Notes: generated by a model from the letters alone, not told the origin. Positions 1-8,534 are shown, numbered from the stretch's first letter. The stretch: DNA of 33,041 bases from Bacteroidota bacterium (GCA_026391855.1 JAPLDE010000153.1:1-33041), one strand, 5' to 3'. A program made the numbers and translations.

Positions 1-1488
1 GGCATCATCATGTACAGCGAAGGAATGGCCATCCCTTCAGCCATGCCGGGTATCGTTGCGGGAAGAGTCCATGACGCCCTGTTCATGCCTCCGCCCCTCA
101 ACCTCAACAAGTTCATCAGGCCCGACTTCGCGATCTTCCGGGTCTCTCAGCTGGCCGACGGACCCATCCACCGCGAAAGCTGTGTCGCTTTCTTCAACGG
201 TTACGGGACAGAGATAAATGTGATGCGCCCCGGCCGTCCCCAATGGATTGAAGAAGAATTCGCCTTCCTGGGAAAAACGACACTCATCCTGAGAGACAAC
301 AGCCCCTGTTTTCTCGACATGAACTGGACCCCGCTCCTGAATACCCTGGTTGACAGCATCTGGGTGAACCGCTGGTCGGATGGAAACAAGGTCATCTTTA
401 CCGTGTTCAGCCTCGTCCCTGAAGGCTATAAAGGCCCCCTGTTCGAAACACCCGTTGCAGCGGGTTTTCATGCGGTCAGCCTCTGGAACCATGAGGAAAT
501 TAAACCCGATACGATTAATGGGAAGATCTTTCTCCCTGTGAAGGTGGCCGCCTTCGATAAAAGCTTTACCTGTACCAGGAAAGAAGGCAATGTTGATTGT
601 ATCGCCCTGCTGAAACAGCGGCTGACGGTCGGAACCAAACACGGGATGCTGGATATTCAGGCCAACGGGGGTACACGGGTAAAGGTCTGGGCCGGAGAAC
701 CTTCCTATGCAAAGATCCCGGCCCTGTTCCCAACCGGGCAAAGCAACATTAACCTTTACGATCATTTCAGGAGAGAAGAAGGGAAGTTTGTTATCCAATT
801 ATTTGATAATGAAACCCTTATTGATGAAAGAATTGTTGACATCCCACTGGCAACACCCAGGCTTATCTCTCATATAAAAAGTACCGAACGGGTCAAAAAA
901 TGTCCGGAAGGGATGAAACTCATACCTGCCGGAAACTTTTTCTACCGGGTAAAAAGAGATTCTTCATCCCAGGAGGCAGTGATCCCTTTCCCTGATTATT
1001 CAAAAGGATCAACCCTTGCGATCAATAAATTCTTTATGGATATCTGTCCGGTTACAAACGCTGATTATCAGATATTTATAGAGAAAACAGGATACCGGCC
1101 AAGGGATACCACTCATTTTCTCGCACACTGGTCTCATGGGAAACCGGTAAAAGGAACGGAAAAAGAGCCCGTGGTTTATGTGAGTCCGGACGATGCCCAA
1201 GCCTATGCCGGTTGGGCCGGAAAACGCCTGCCTTCGGAGATGGAATGGCAGTATGCCGCCCAGGGTAACAAGGGTTGGAAATATCCATGGGGAAATAAGA
1301 TGGATTCGCTGAAATGCAACTTCAGACTGAATCATCCGACTCCTGTGGATAGATTCTATTTTCATTGTCGGACATGGTTGGAAATGTCTGGCAGCTTACC
1401 GGCGATGTGTATGACAACGGTTCTTATTATTTCACCATCATCCGGGGCGGTAGTTATTACCATCCCTCCGGAAGCATCTGGTATGTGA
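1..1488 (+). CDS. Secreted protein with C-terminal FGE-sulfatase (SUMF1) domain, 5'-partial, frameshifted
   Basis: The frame is open to the left window edge (codons G-I-I precede the first ATG at 10), so the gene starts upstream. The first ~295 residues visible here are not a family I recognise with certainty; they look like the beta-rich end of a larger extracellular protein. From about residue 300 the sequence is an FGE-sulfatase (SUMF1-like, C-type-lectin fold) domain: EGMKLIPAG opens it, followed by the typical ICPVTNADYQIFI, PVVYVSPDDAQAYAGWAGKRLPSEMEWQYAA and YPWGN segments. In true FGEs this fold oxidises a sulfatase Cys to formylglycine; most bacterial copies are binding domains of unknown role. 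The expected DMVGNVW and RGGSYY core is not in this frame but continues in frame 3 from about 1353 (next entry), so the reading frame is broken near 1350-1365. After that point the 1488 end is an out-of-frame tail (HCRTWLEMSG onward). It converges with the T9SS protein at 1605. Confidence 0.75.
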   Translation, partial: GIIMYSEGMAIPSAMPGIVAGRVHDALFMPPPLNLNKFIRPDFAIFRVSQLADGPIHRESCVAFFNGYGTEINVMRPGRPQWIEEEFAFLGKTTLILRDNSPCFLDMNWTPLLNTLVDSIWVNRWSDGNKVIFTVFSLVPEGYKGPLFETPVAAGFHAVSLWNHEEIKPDTINGKIFLPVKVAAFDKSFTCTRKEGNVDCIALLKQRLTVGTKHGMLDIQANGGTRVKVWAGEPSYAKIPALFPTGQSNINLYDHFRREEGKFVIQLFDNETLIDERIVDIPLATPRLISHIKSTERVKKCPEGMKLIPAGNFFYRVKRDSSSQEAVIPFPDYSKGSTLAINKFFMDICPVTNADYQIFIEKTGYRPRDTTHFLAHWSHGKPVKGTEKEPVVYVSPDDAQAYAGWAGKRLPSEMEWQYAAQGNKGWKYPWGNKMDSLKCNFRLNHPTPVDRFYFHCRTWLEMSGSLPAMCMTTVLIISPSSGAVVITIPPEASGM

Positions 1489-1595
1489 CCGGCGGGCCTG
1501 TTCCGGTAAACCATCCGGAAATGCTCCTGCGCACAGGACCCGGACTCGACCGCTGTGCAACCATTGGTTTCAGATGCGTGAAAGATGCTGAATAA
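1365..1595 (+). pseudogene. C-terminal piece of the frameshifted FGE-sulfatase domain
   Basis: This is the in-phase continuation of the preceding gene after a one-base frame change. It reads SDMVGNVWQLTGDVYDNG, then IIRGGSYY and ends TIGFRCVKDAE, which are the three hallmark C-terminal blocks of FGE-sulfatase domains. Frame 3 has a stop (TAG) at 1350-1352, so the shift lies between there and the TTG codon at 1365. Between PVDRF in frame 1 and SDMVGNVW in frame 3 the spacing is a few residues shorter than usual for the family, so a small deletion is as likely as a single-base error. It is not an independent gene: TTG is merely the first possible start codon. The stop TAA at 1593-1595 sits 9 bases from the convergent neighbour's stop. 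Confidence 0.7.
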
Positions 1596-1604
1596 CAGTA
1601 ACTT

Positions 1605-4600
1605 CTATCTGAGTAAGGTCACTATTCCCCTGAGAACCCCTGTTCCGTCATAATGCTGGGGTGAAGGTTTGTGGAACCTGATACGGTAAACATATACTCC
1701 ATCCGGTGCCGGACTCCCTTTAAAGGTGCCGTTCCACCGGCCTTCCGTCGAGTTGCTTTCAAAAACCACTTCTCCCCAACGGTTATATACCTGGAATTCC
1801 ATTTCCGTACAGCTGGTACACACCGGGCAAAAATAATCATTTTTCCCGTCATTATCAGGCGTAAAGGCATTGGGCACCCATATGTCCGTGATCTCATAAA
1901 CATGCATAGTGTCGGAGTTTGTGCACAAGGTGTTCCTTATCCTCAGCCAGTATGTCCCCGTGTCCTTTACAATGATCGCCTGGCCTGTACTGCCTGTCGA
2001 CCAGAGGTATTGGCTATACCCGAAAGGAGCATTCAACACGGTCTGTTCCCCGAAGGCCAGCCAGATGTCCCCCCCGAGATCGATTTCAGGCAGGGGAATG
2101 ACGCGGACAAGGGCGGTTGCGGTATCACGACAGTGATAAAAGTCGGACCCGACCACGGAAAAGGTAGTGCTTTGCTGCGGAAAAGCCTCGGTTGAATAGC
2201 CGGTACTCTGCGAAAGCCACCACACTGGCGACCATTCATAGTTGATGCACCCCGAAGCCACCAGCAATATTGTATCTCCGGTACAGACATCTATCGAATC
2301 GGGCACCACGCTTACTTTCGGATCGGAGAGATAACCCACGGTAAAGGGCATTATTGAATCACAGCCATGCATATCGTTAATCGTCACGGAATAATCACCG
2401 TAAGTAAGGTTCACCGCCGAAGACCCTGTATTCCCGCTGCTCCAGGTAAAATCATAGGGAGGGTTCTGCCCGGTGATGCTTGTAATGCTGATCGACCCCA
2501 TACCCAAACCCTTACAGGTATCAGGAGTCACTACCGAACTGATGATAAAAGGTTCCGGTTGGATCAGGTGGATGGTATCTGTTTTCCAGCAGCCCTCCGT
2601 GTTGGTCACAGTCACAATATACCAGCCCCCGCAAAGGTTGTTCATGGTAGGGCTGTTGATTCCCGGGCAGCAGTTCCAGTCGTAATTAAAAGGAGGACCT
2701 CCTGACACCGTCAGCTGAATAGTACCGTTGGAATCACTGTGGCAGGTCGGAGAAACAAACTGCACATCGCTGATGAAAGGGGATTGTCTGACCAATATTG
2801 ATAAGAAGGCAGTATCCTTGCACTGGTTATTGTCTTTGACGACTACCCTGTAGGTGCCGATCTGAGTAAGCTGCACATTGAGGATGTCGATCTGCGGGAG
2901 TGTGGAAATGAAGATCCCCGGGCCCGTCCAGGAATAGCTCGTCCCTCCCTGGGCTGTCATGGTAAGGGTATCGCCCACGCACACAGGGGAATTGGACGAG
3001 GTCGCTGCCACAGGGGATACCAGTCCGGTGATAAGTACCGAATCGATGGAGGTGCAGGCAAACTCACTGGTGACGGTCACAACATACTGGCCGGTCATGT
3101 TCATCTGGAAACCATGGATCACAGGATCAGGGCCGATGGCAGTGAAGGCGGAAGGACCTGACCACACATAGCCCGCCCCTCCGGTGCCGTGGAGCAATAA
3201 GCTGTCGTTGGTACAAACAGGCGTATTCCCGGTCGCGTTGGCTGCCGGGAGACTGTGTACGCTTACCTGCAGGCTGTCGAAAGTCAAACAATGGTTGGTA
3301 TCGTTCATCATTATATAATACCAGCCTTCCATTGAAGGAGTAGCCATTAGTATTGCCGGGAGCTGTAAATTGGAAGTGAAGCCATTAGGTCCGGTCCAGG
3401 AATGGAACCAACCCGGTTGTGAAAAAAGCTGTAGGGTATCACCCGTACAAAGGGGGTTGTTGTAATAAGCCTGGGGGTCGGTAGTCGGCCAGATGATCAC
3501 CCTTACACTGTCAACTTCAAGAATACAACCCAATGTATCATATACGAAAGCAAAATAAACCGTGGTTGAATCCGGATGGACATAAGGAGAGGTCAGGGTG
3601 CTGTAATACCCGGAGGGAGAGGAAAACCATTCGTAGGATACGCCGGGTGTAGAGCTGACCTGGGTTGAGTCGCCCTGGCAGATGCCGGTGACCGGTGTGG
3701 GGTTGGGAACAGGAGCTTCAAAAATATTCGGTGTAAGCACCAGTATGGCGTGAGCGGTAGACAAGGCCGTATAGTTGCTAAAGAACAAATCCTTCCATGA
3801 ACCGTCAGGAAACTGGCCATAAGCAGAGTTAAGGTTCTTGTTCCCGGCATACAACTCCGGTGGTAAGGTGGAAAGCTGCTCCGCAGTCAGCCAGCCAACC
3901 ATGTCGTGGTACCAGTCACGGGGCTGTCCGTTGTAATTGATAAACTGCACATTCTGCAGCGCCAGGCCTTTCTTCACGGCATACATAGCATAAAAGTTTC
4001 CCAGCCAGCCTGCATCCCAGCCGGTACTTCCCATGTCGGGAAAATGGGTTTCCAGGTATTGAAAAGCGGCAAGGGCTTCAGGATCGCCATTGTTGATAAA
4101 CTTGCCGGCCCAGGCAAAACTGACCAGCATGCCGCCTGTCTTGGCTGTATTGGTAGAGTAAGGATCTGTGTAGCCACATCCGCCATTGGCATTGGTGATA
4201 AGGGAATACGCGTGGACTGTATTGGTTTTGACCCAGTCCGGGCTCTGAACATCGAGGCGGGCTTCCATGGCTGCCATGAACAATGGGTTCCATTGTTCCA
4301 GTGAACCGTCATAACTGAGGCTGTTGCCCTGGGTGTAATACCATCCTCCCCGTTCAGCAAAATCACCCTGGTAAAAATAGACATAATCCAGGGCATCTTT
4401 GAGAAACTGCATATAAGTCCAACCGGCAAAACAGCCGTGACTGATCAGGTTGACGGTAGCAGATAAACTGTCGGTTTGCGATATGGCTGCTGCCATTAAA
4501 CCAAAGGCATTGGCGTAGGTAAAATTGAAATCCCCGTTATTTAAAATGCAGGATCCTTTAAGGTGTCCTGTCGAACAGGCAGTCGCACCGCTGACATAAT

Positions 4601-5330
4601 CAGTAAACACGTCTGAGATCTTTAACCCGGTACCGTCATCATGGTTGTAAATGGTTTGCTGTCCGGCCGGATCAAAAAGATAATCCATTCCTTTCTTCAG
4701 CATAACAGCAAAAGGATCTGTCAATGAATCATCGTGATAGAAATGGCTGTTCTCTTCAAATGCCAGGATTGAAGAAGCAGTAGAGGCATACGAATAGGAG
4801 CCCTCATCCGGGGCCGACCCGTCATATCCGGTCCAGGCGATCATATTACCCGTGTAATTCATGGCATGTTTAAACAGATATAACAACCCTCTTTCAATCA
4901 CCATATCCACCTTAATATCAAAAGGAGGATTGTTGTGGATAAGGATGGTTGACTGGCTGCTGGCTGTATTACCGGCAGCATCCGTTACCTTCAGGCTGAC
5001 GGTATGAAAACCGCAGGAATAAAACACCAGCCGCCGCGAGAAGAAATGTCCGTAAACATAATAAAGGGGATCAATAACCGGATCATTATCAGCAAAAAGC
5101 GAACTGTTAGGAATCCATACTCCATCAATCTTCAAAGTATCGCTATAGGGAGGCGTCCCGCCAAAAGCAGTACCCCAGATGAGGATGGTATCGTTGAACT
5201 GGAAGTTGCTTTCCGCGTGATTGGTGATCCAGGAGGGCATGGTGTTTACCCGCAAAGGCTGGGCGTTGGTCAGAAGGCAGGAAAGAAAAACTCCAAGAAC
5301 GGTCAGGGTGAAACGGTAATATTGTTTCAT
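1605..5330 (-). CDS. Large T9SS-secreted protein with toroid-like N-terminal domain, Ig/SprB-type repeats and gliding-type CTD
   Basis: A 1241-residue precursor. Residues 1-23 are a signal peptide (hydrophobic LTVLGVFLSCLLTNA, then Q). A short beta domain follows. About residues 140-540 are helix-rich and resemble an alpha/alpha toroid of the prenyltransferase/terpene-cyclase fold (repeated segments such as GGWYYTQGN, GGCGYTDP, GQFPDGSWKD, NYTALSTAHAILVL); catalytic identity cannot be assigned. Next come four or so PKD/Ig-like modules of ~80 residues, each with a PVC(V/T)-GD-L-L start and SWTGP core, then two SprB-like modules (PTCHSDSNGTIQLTVSGG and a related copy). The last ~85 residues are a type-B T9SS sorting domain: IWVPNAFTPDNDGKNDYF, VYNRWGEVVFES, W-G and DGVYVYRIRF. 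The product is therefore probably exported across the outer membrane and surface-attached or released. The gene stands alone after the IVP block. Confidence 0.9.
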   Translation of the reverse strand: MKQYYRFTLTVLGVFLSCLLTNAQPLRVNTMPSWITNHAESNFQFNDTILIWGTAFGGTPPYSDTLKIDGVWIPNSSLFADNDPVIDPLYYVYGHFFSRRLVFYSCGFHTVSLKVTDAAGNTASSQSTILIHNNPPFDIKVDMVIERGLLYLFKHAMNYTGNMIAWTGYDGSAPDEGSYSYASTASSILAFEENSHFYHDDSLTDPFAVMLKKGMDYLFDPAGQQTIYNHDDGTGLKISDVFTDYVSGATACSTGHLKGSCILNNGDFNFTYANAFGLMAAAISQTDSLSATVNLISHGCFAGWTYMQFLKDALDYVYFYQGDFAERGGWYYTQGNSLSYDGSLEQWNPLFMAAMEARLDVQSPDWVKTNTVHAYSLITNANGGCGYTDPYSTNTAKTGGMLVSFAWAGKFINNGDPEALAAFQYLETHFPDMGSTGWDAGWLGNFYAMYAVKKGLALQNVQFINYNGQPRDWYHDMVGWLTAEQLSTLPPELYAGNKNLNSAYGQFPDGSWKDLFFSNYTALSTAHAILVLTPNIFEAPVPNPTPVTGICQGDSTQVSSTPGVSYEWFSSPSGYYSTLTSPYVHPDSTTVYFAFVYDTLGCILEVDSVRVIIWPTTDPQAYYNNPLCTGDTLQLFSQPGWFHSWTGPNGFTSNLQLPAILMATPSMEGWYYIMMNDTNHCLTFDSLQVSVHSLPAANATGNTPVCTNDSLLLHGTGGAGYVWSGPSAFTAIGPDPVIHGFQMNMTGQYVVTVTSEFACTSIDSVLITGLVSPVAATSSNSPVCVGDTLTMTAQGGTSYSWTGPGIFISTLPQIDILNVQLTQIGTYRVVVKDNNQCKDTAFLSILVRQSPFISDVQFVSPTCHSDSNGTIQLTVSGGPPFNYDWNCCPGINSPTMNNLCGGWYIVTVTNTEGCWKTDTIHLIQPEPFIISSVVTPDTCKGLGMGSISITSITGQNPPYDFTWSSGNTGSSAVNLTYGDYSVTINDMHGCDSIMPFTVGYLSDPKVSVVPDSIDVCTGDTILLVASGCINYEWSPVWWLSQSTGYSTEAFPQQSTTFSVVGSDFYHCRDTATALVRVIPLPEIDLGGDIWLAFGEQTVLNAPFGYSQYLWSTGSTGQAIIVKDTGTYWLRIRNTLCTNSDTMHVYEITDIWVPNAFTPDNDGKNDYFCPVCTSCTEMEFQVYNRWGEVVFESNSTEGRWNGTFKGSPAPDGVYVYRIRFHKPSPQHYDGTGVLRGIVTLLR

Positions 5331-5369
5331 GATAAATTTCCGGAAAATAAAAACGAAAATACTACAATA

Positions 5370-5402
5370 TCAGACATAAAAAAAGGTCATTTTGTTGTCT
5401 GA
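5370..5402. repeat. Inverted repeat upstream of the 1241-residue T9SS gene
   Basis: TCAGACA at 5370-5376 is the reverse complement of TGTCTGA at 5396-5402, separated by 19 bases. It lies 40-72 bases upstream of the start at 5330. It could be an operator or a hairpin. No convincing TAnnTTTG box was seen next to it, so the promoter of this gene remains unplaced. Confidence 0.35.
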
Positions 5403-5417
5403 CGAAAAAAAAAAGTC

Positions 5418-5494
5418 GGCAGTTGGCAGTGGGCAGTCGGCAGTTGGCAGTCGGCAGTTGGCAGTCGGCAGTCGGCAGTCGGCAGTGGGCAGTC
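5418..5494 (+). repeat. Left 7-nt tandem array, (GGCAGTN)11
   Basis: Eleven uninterrupted copies of a 7-base unit GGCAGTN. The last base varies in the order T G C T C T C C C G C and is never A. Because 7 is not a multiple of 3, any translation across it cycles through all frames. The unit is the exact reverse complement of the NACTGCC unit of the array at 6023-6211, so the two arrays form a long interrupted inverted repeat around the IVP gene. A lone extra unit GGCAGTC sits at 5536-5542. Confidence 0.95.
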
Positions 5495-5520
5495 GTAGGG
5501 ACACGATTCATCGTGTCCTA
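5495..5520. repeat. REP-like palindromic hairpin
   Basis: GGACACGAT (5499-5507) and ATCGTGTCC (5510-5518) form a perfect 9-bp stem with a 2-base loop. It is flanked by GTAG and CTA, so the hairpin can extend with a bulge. The GTAGGGACACG...CGTGTCC form resembles palindromes I know as dispersed repeats in Bacteroidota genomes, by recall rather than search. It abuts the left array directly and lies 33 bases past the IVP stop, where it could act as a 3' mRNA end on the minus strand. There is no clear U tract. Confidence 0.65.
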
Positions 5521-5552
5521 TTGTTCACGTTACCAGGCAGTCAGATATTTTC

Positions 5553-5924
5553 TCAAAGAAATTTGTGATGGTTGTTTATCATATATCCAAGGAGTTTTCC
5601 AATTTCCTTGTAGGCTGATTCAACGCAGATAAAGTCATTGATTGTAATGAAGTTACATTTACAGGCAAATTCCAGCCAAACCATTGTTTCGCTGCATTCT
5701 CCATCTGCATCGATCAGCTTTGTAATGAAATATTTTGGGTACTTCCTTTTTCGGTAACCTTCCGCGATATTGGCACAGACAGACCGGCTGGATCTTCGTA
5801 TCTGATCGGTCAGGGAATATTTTTCTTCTTTAGGAAAACCCTTAGAAATTTCATAAATGTCCATCGAAGCTTTAAATGCTTTTTTGTAGGTAATCAGCTC
5901 TTTAAATCCATTATTTTCAATCAT
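5553..5924 (-). CDS. Four-helix-bundle protein, 23S rRNA intervening-sequence (IVP/S23) family
   Basis: The 123-residue product matches the family throughout. It has an N-terminal FKELITYKKAFKASMDIYEI helix, FPKEEKYSLTDQIRRSSRSV, the signature NIAEGYRKR (residues 52-60), FITKLIDADGECSETMVWLEFA, and a final helix ending in GKLLGYMIN. Family length is usually 115-130, so it is complete. These proteins were named for ORFs inside 23S rRNA intervening sequences, but most Bacteroidota copies are free-standing, as here, and their function is not settled. The fold is related to the Avd accessory protein of diversity-generating retroelements. There is no reverse transcriptase or 23S rRNA in the window. 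The gene is more AT-rich than its neighbours and is enclosed by opposing 7-nt arrays and a REP-like hairpin, which suggests a discrete inserted unit. Confidence 0.92.
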   Translation of the reverse strand: MIENNGFKELITYKKAFKASMDIYEISKGFPKEEKYSLTDQIRRSSRSVCANIAEGYRKRKYPKYFITKLIDADGECSETMVWLEFACKCNFITINDFICVESAYKEIGKLLGYMINNHHKFL

Positions 5925-6022
5925 ATGGCAGGTAGTGTTTAAAAAGTTAAGATTGGGGTTTATTTTCCATATAGATGTTTTCTAAAGGCAAAATGGAAAA
6001 AAATCGTAACTTTTTCAAATTT

Positions 6023-6211
6023 GACTGCCGACTGCCGACTGCCGACTGCCCACTGCCGACTGCCCACTGCCGACTGCCCACTGCCGACTGCCGACTGCCC
6101 ACTGCCGACTGCCCACTGCCCACTGCCCACTGCCCACTGCCGACTGCCGACTGCCCACTGCCGACTGCTTACTGCTTACTGCTTACTGCCCACTGCCGAC
6201 TGCTTACTGTT
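6023..6211 (+). repeat. Right 7-nt tandem array, (NACTGCY)27, overlapping the GH-A stop codon
   Basis: Twenty-seven contiguous 7-base units. Twenty-two are NACTGCC with N = G, C or T; the final part degenerates to TACTGCT and TACTGTT. N alternates irregularly between G and C (G G G G C G C G C G G C G C C C C G G C), then GACTGCT and three T-starting units appear. The stop codon of GH-A (TAA, plus-strand TTA at 6204-6206) lies across the last two units, so the array runs right into the coding end. On the minus strand the array reads GGCAGTN, the same unit as the left array in opposite orientation. No spacers are present, so it is not a CRISPR array. Confidence 0.95.
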
Positions 6212-8357
6212 TCATCTCAATCAGCAATTTCGCCATAATTGAATCCCAGATATAATTCGGCGGACAATTAAGAACATCATTATCAGGACTGTACGATTCC
6301 CAGAAATGATGATTACGGGAAAGTTGGGTTGAAACACAGCGGATCATTTTTTGGGCTAATTCCCCGGCTTCCTTGTTATACCCGTATGATTTCAGCCCGT
6401 CGAATACCATGTAGTCCCAAAGCAGCCATACCGGGCCGTTCCATTTGCAGCAGTAGTCGACATAAGGACTAAACCATTCATCTTTTGCCGAGAGTGTCGG
6501 AACCCCGTATTTGCGCCGGAAACGGGAGGTATCTGTTACCGCCTTCCTTAGAATTTCAGCCCTTTCAGGGGTAGCCACCCCTGCCCATAAAGCCAGCAGC
6601 CCGATGATCTCCTGTCTTCTCAGATCCCGTGACATGAATTTGAAAGAATGGTCTTTTTTGTTTACCGAATAGTAGAATTGAGTTTCCGGATCCCACATCC
6701 TGTCGTTGATCAGCTTGCTGAGTGTATCGGCTTTCTGCTTCCATTCCGTGGATTCTTTCTCTTTCCCGAGTTCTCCGGCCATGGCCGACAGGCATTTCAG
6801 CTCTTTCACCACCATCAGGCTGAGATCGAGACACTCCAGTTCATCGGAGATATCCTCCTTGTCCACATCAAGGTATCTTTCTGCAGATACCTGGAAGACC
6901 GCATTATACCAATCCCTCACGTTTTCTATGATCCCATAGGGACCCCATTCGAAGGTGCCGTCATGATCGGTATCGCGGTGTTTGTATAGCCAGTCGATGT
7001 ACCTGGTGCCGGAGTTATAAGCTTCCTCAAGGAAAGGCCTGTCTTTACTCACCTTATATACCTCCCAGTTGATCCAGCTGAAGAAGGGAGCGGAAGTGGT
7101 AGGCTCGTCCTTATGCGGATAGGTCTGCGCACCTCTTGGCCCGTGACGGTATGCGATCAGCCCGTCAGATCCCTGCTGTTCGATATAGACCCGCTGGGAA
7201 TTCTCTGCCGACAATGGGTCGAGGTAAACGTAGGAAAGCATACTCAGGGATTCATGCAGCACCTGGTGTCCATGCCCCCATCCCCATAACGGCTGACGGG
7301 AGAAAACGTAAAAGTTAAACCTGGTCTTGTCGGCCGGTGGCAGCATACAGCCCCTTGCCAGGTTAAAAGCCCCCAGGTAGACCAGCTTTTCTTCCTCATT
7401 GCTGAAGGAAAGCCTGGGTACCCGGTTGAAAAGAGATACATCCGCATCGATAAAAGACTGCAAACTCTTGTCTTTCAGCTTTTCTATCTGCATATACATG
7501 TCCTCCGCCTTTTCTTCCCTTCCCTGCCAGCCCCGGTAGTAGCGGATATGCCGGCTTTCCCCGGGTTTCAGGGTGAAGCGCGAATGAAGCGCTACATAAT
7601 CAACATAGCCGGAACTCCTGCCATTGAGTGAATCCCGGCGTTTGGTCTCGGCATAAAAATCCCGCTTCACCTCATTGTAGAAATCATCGATCCCTCCCTG
7701 GTAGCCTCCATATGAATACGCTTTCTCCTCCAATCCCAGAAAATCCCTGATTCGTGTCGGATAAGGATACTTTTCATTCAGGTTACTGATAAGTCGCTTA
7801 CGGGTTTCATAGTGATTCAGGACAAATCCGTTCCTCCCTGCGTCAAAACCCACGATCTGCAAAGAATCGTGAGGCAGCTCCAGTACAGGGTACAGGTCTG
7901 TCGTCATGTCCAGCCTGCCGGCATTCTTCACCACCACATCTACCACCGCAAGCGTTGAGCTGTATACCAGGAAAGCCTGTTGCACCTCTATCCCGGGCCA
8001 GGGTTCATAGGTAAGCATCACCATATCCGGGAAAGATGCTGTAACTACCGGCTTTTTATAGTATTTTCCTATCTTATCCACCACCACCGCGTTGAACCTC
8101 CAGGTATGATAAAGCCTTCCCGCCTGATCTCCCTCAAAACACAAGGGATTGCAGTCGGAGAAATAATCCATGGTATATCCCTTATCTCCATATAGCCTTG
8201 AGCGCTCCATCGCCGCCGTGTAAGTCGTGTACAATGGAGATTGAGCCGTTGCTTTGATCTGAAGAAAAGGATCATTGACTGTAAGGGGCTGAGAGAAGGA
8301 AAGCTGAGGGAACAGGAAGAAAATAAATACGAAATAACCGGGAAATTTACCATTCAT
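6204..8357 (-). CDS. GH-A: secreted six-hairpin glycosidase, GH63/mannosylglycerate-hydrolase-like
   Basis: A 717-residue precursor from the ATG at 8357. I prefer this start because MNGKF is followed by a clean signal peptide ([16 protein letters not shown]); upstream in-frame codons give an implausible N-terminus. An N-terminal beta-sandwich is followed by an (alpha/alpha)6 barrel of the GH63/MGH1-like type. Motifs are [46 protein letters not shown] (region of the usual acidic catalyst), [28 protein letters not shown], and near the end [10 protein letters not shown], whose Glu fits the family's second catalytic acid. GH63-type enzymes remove alpha-linked glucose or mannose from small glycans or glycosides; the substrate here is unknown. 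It is a paralogue of GH-B (12503-14695). Its TAA stop lies inside the 7-nt array. Confidence 0.88.
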   Translation of the reverse strand: MNGKFPGYFVFIFFLFPQLSFSQPLTVNDPFLQIKATAQSPLYTTYTAAMERSRLYGDKGYTMDYFSDCNPLCFEGDQAGRLYHTWRFNAVVVDKIGKYYKKPVVTASFPDMVMLTYEPWPGIEVQQAFLVYSSTLAVVDVVVKNAGRLDMTTDLYPVLELPHDSLQIVGFDAGRNGFVLNHYETRKRLISNLNEKYPYPTRIRDFLGLEEKAYSYGGYQGGIDDFYNEVKRDFYAETKRRDSLNGRSSGYVDYVALHSRFTLKPGESRHIRYYRGWQGREEKAEDMYMQIEKLKDKSLQSFIDADVSLFNRVPRLSFSNEEEKLVYLGAFNLARGCMLPPADKTRFNFYVFSRQPLWGWGHGHQVLHESLSMLSYVYLDPLSAENSQRVYIEQQGSDGLIAYRHGPRGAQTYPHKDEPTTSAPFFSWINWEVYKVSKDRPFLEEAYNSGTRYIDWLYKHRDTDHDGTFEWGPYGIIENVRDWYNAVFQVSAERYLDVDKEDISDELECLDLSLMVVKELKCLSAMAGELGKEKESTEWKQKADTLSKLINDRMWDPETQFYYSVNKKDHSFKFMSRDLRRQEIIGLLALWAGVATPERAEILRKAVTDTSRFRRKYGVPTLSAKDEWFSPYVDYCCKWNGPVWLLWDYMVFDGLKSYGYNKEAGELAQKMIRCVSTQLSRNHHFWESYSPDNDVLNCPPNYIWDSIMAKLLIEMKQ

Positions 8358-8460
8358 GATAAGCTTGTTTTGGCAGAATAAAAATAGGGAAAAATAGCCT
8401 AACTGTCTTGTTAACTGAGAACCAATCCTATTGTGCAATATTATATGATTTTTCGATTGA

Positions 8461-8534
8461 CTTGGATTCTTTGAAATATTTCTTCGTTATCGCCTTGGAT
8501 TTATGTAATAAATGTTGTATAATTGCCTTGGATT
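8461..8534 (+). promoter_or_regulatory. Three CTTGGATT direct repeats at exact 33-nt spacing before the DUF4143 ATPase
   Basis: CTTGGATT occurs at 8461-8468, 8494-8501 and 8527-8534, each exactly 33 bases apart, with a shared longer consensus ATYGMCTTGGATT. The third copy ends 13 bases before the ATG at 8548. The bases between copies differ, so this is not a simple tandem duplication. Regular spacing of about three helical turns suggests binding sites for a regulator on one DNA face. That is inference only. Confidence 0.5.

Noticed and set aside
37..798. 253-residue minus-strand open frame opposite the FGE-domain gene
   Set aside because: It lacks family features, while the + strand frame continues into a recognisable domain; it is a codon-bias shadow.
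5423..5632. Open frame across the left array ([10 protein letters not shown] repeats)
   Set aside because: Same reason: low-complexity translation of the repeat, antisense to the IVP gene end.
5553..5924. Diversity-generating retroelement accessory gene (Avd)
   Set aside because: The fold is related, but there is no reverse transcriptase, template repeat or variable repeat in the window, and the NIAEGY signature favours the IVP family.
5418..6211. CRISPR array
   Set aside because: Units are 7 bases and contiguous, without spacers, and no cas genes are present.
5975..6242. Open frames across the right array encoding LPTADC/LPTAHC repeats, with ATG starts at 5975 and overlapping frame from 6021
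   Set aside because: The peptide is only the translation of the 7-nt unit in cycling frames; there is no domain, and it runs antisense into GH-A.
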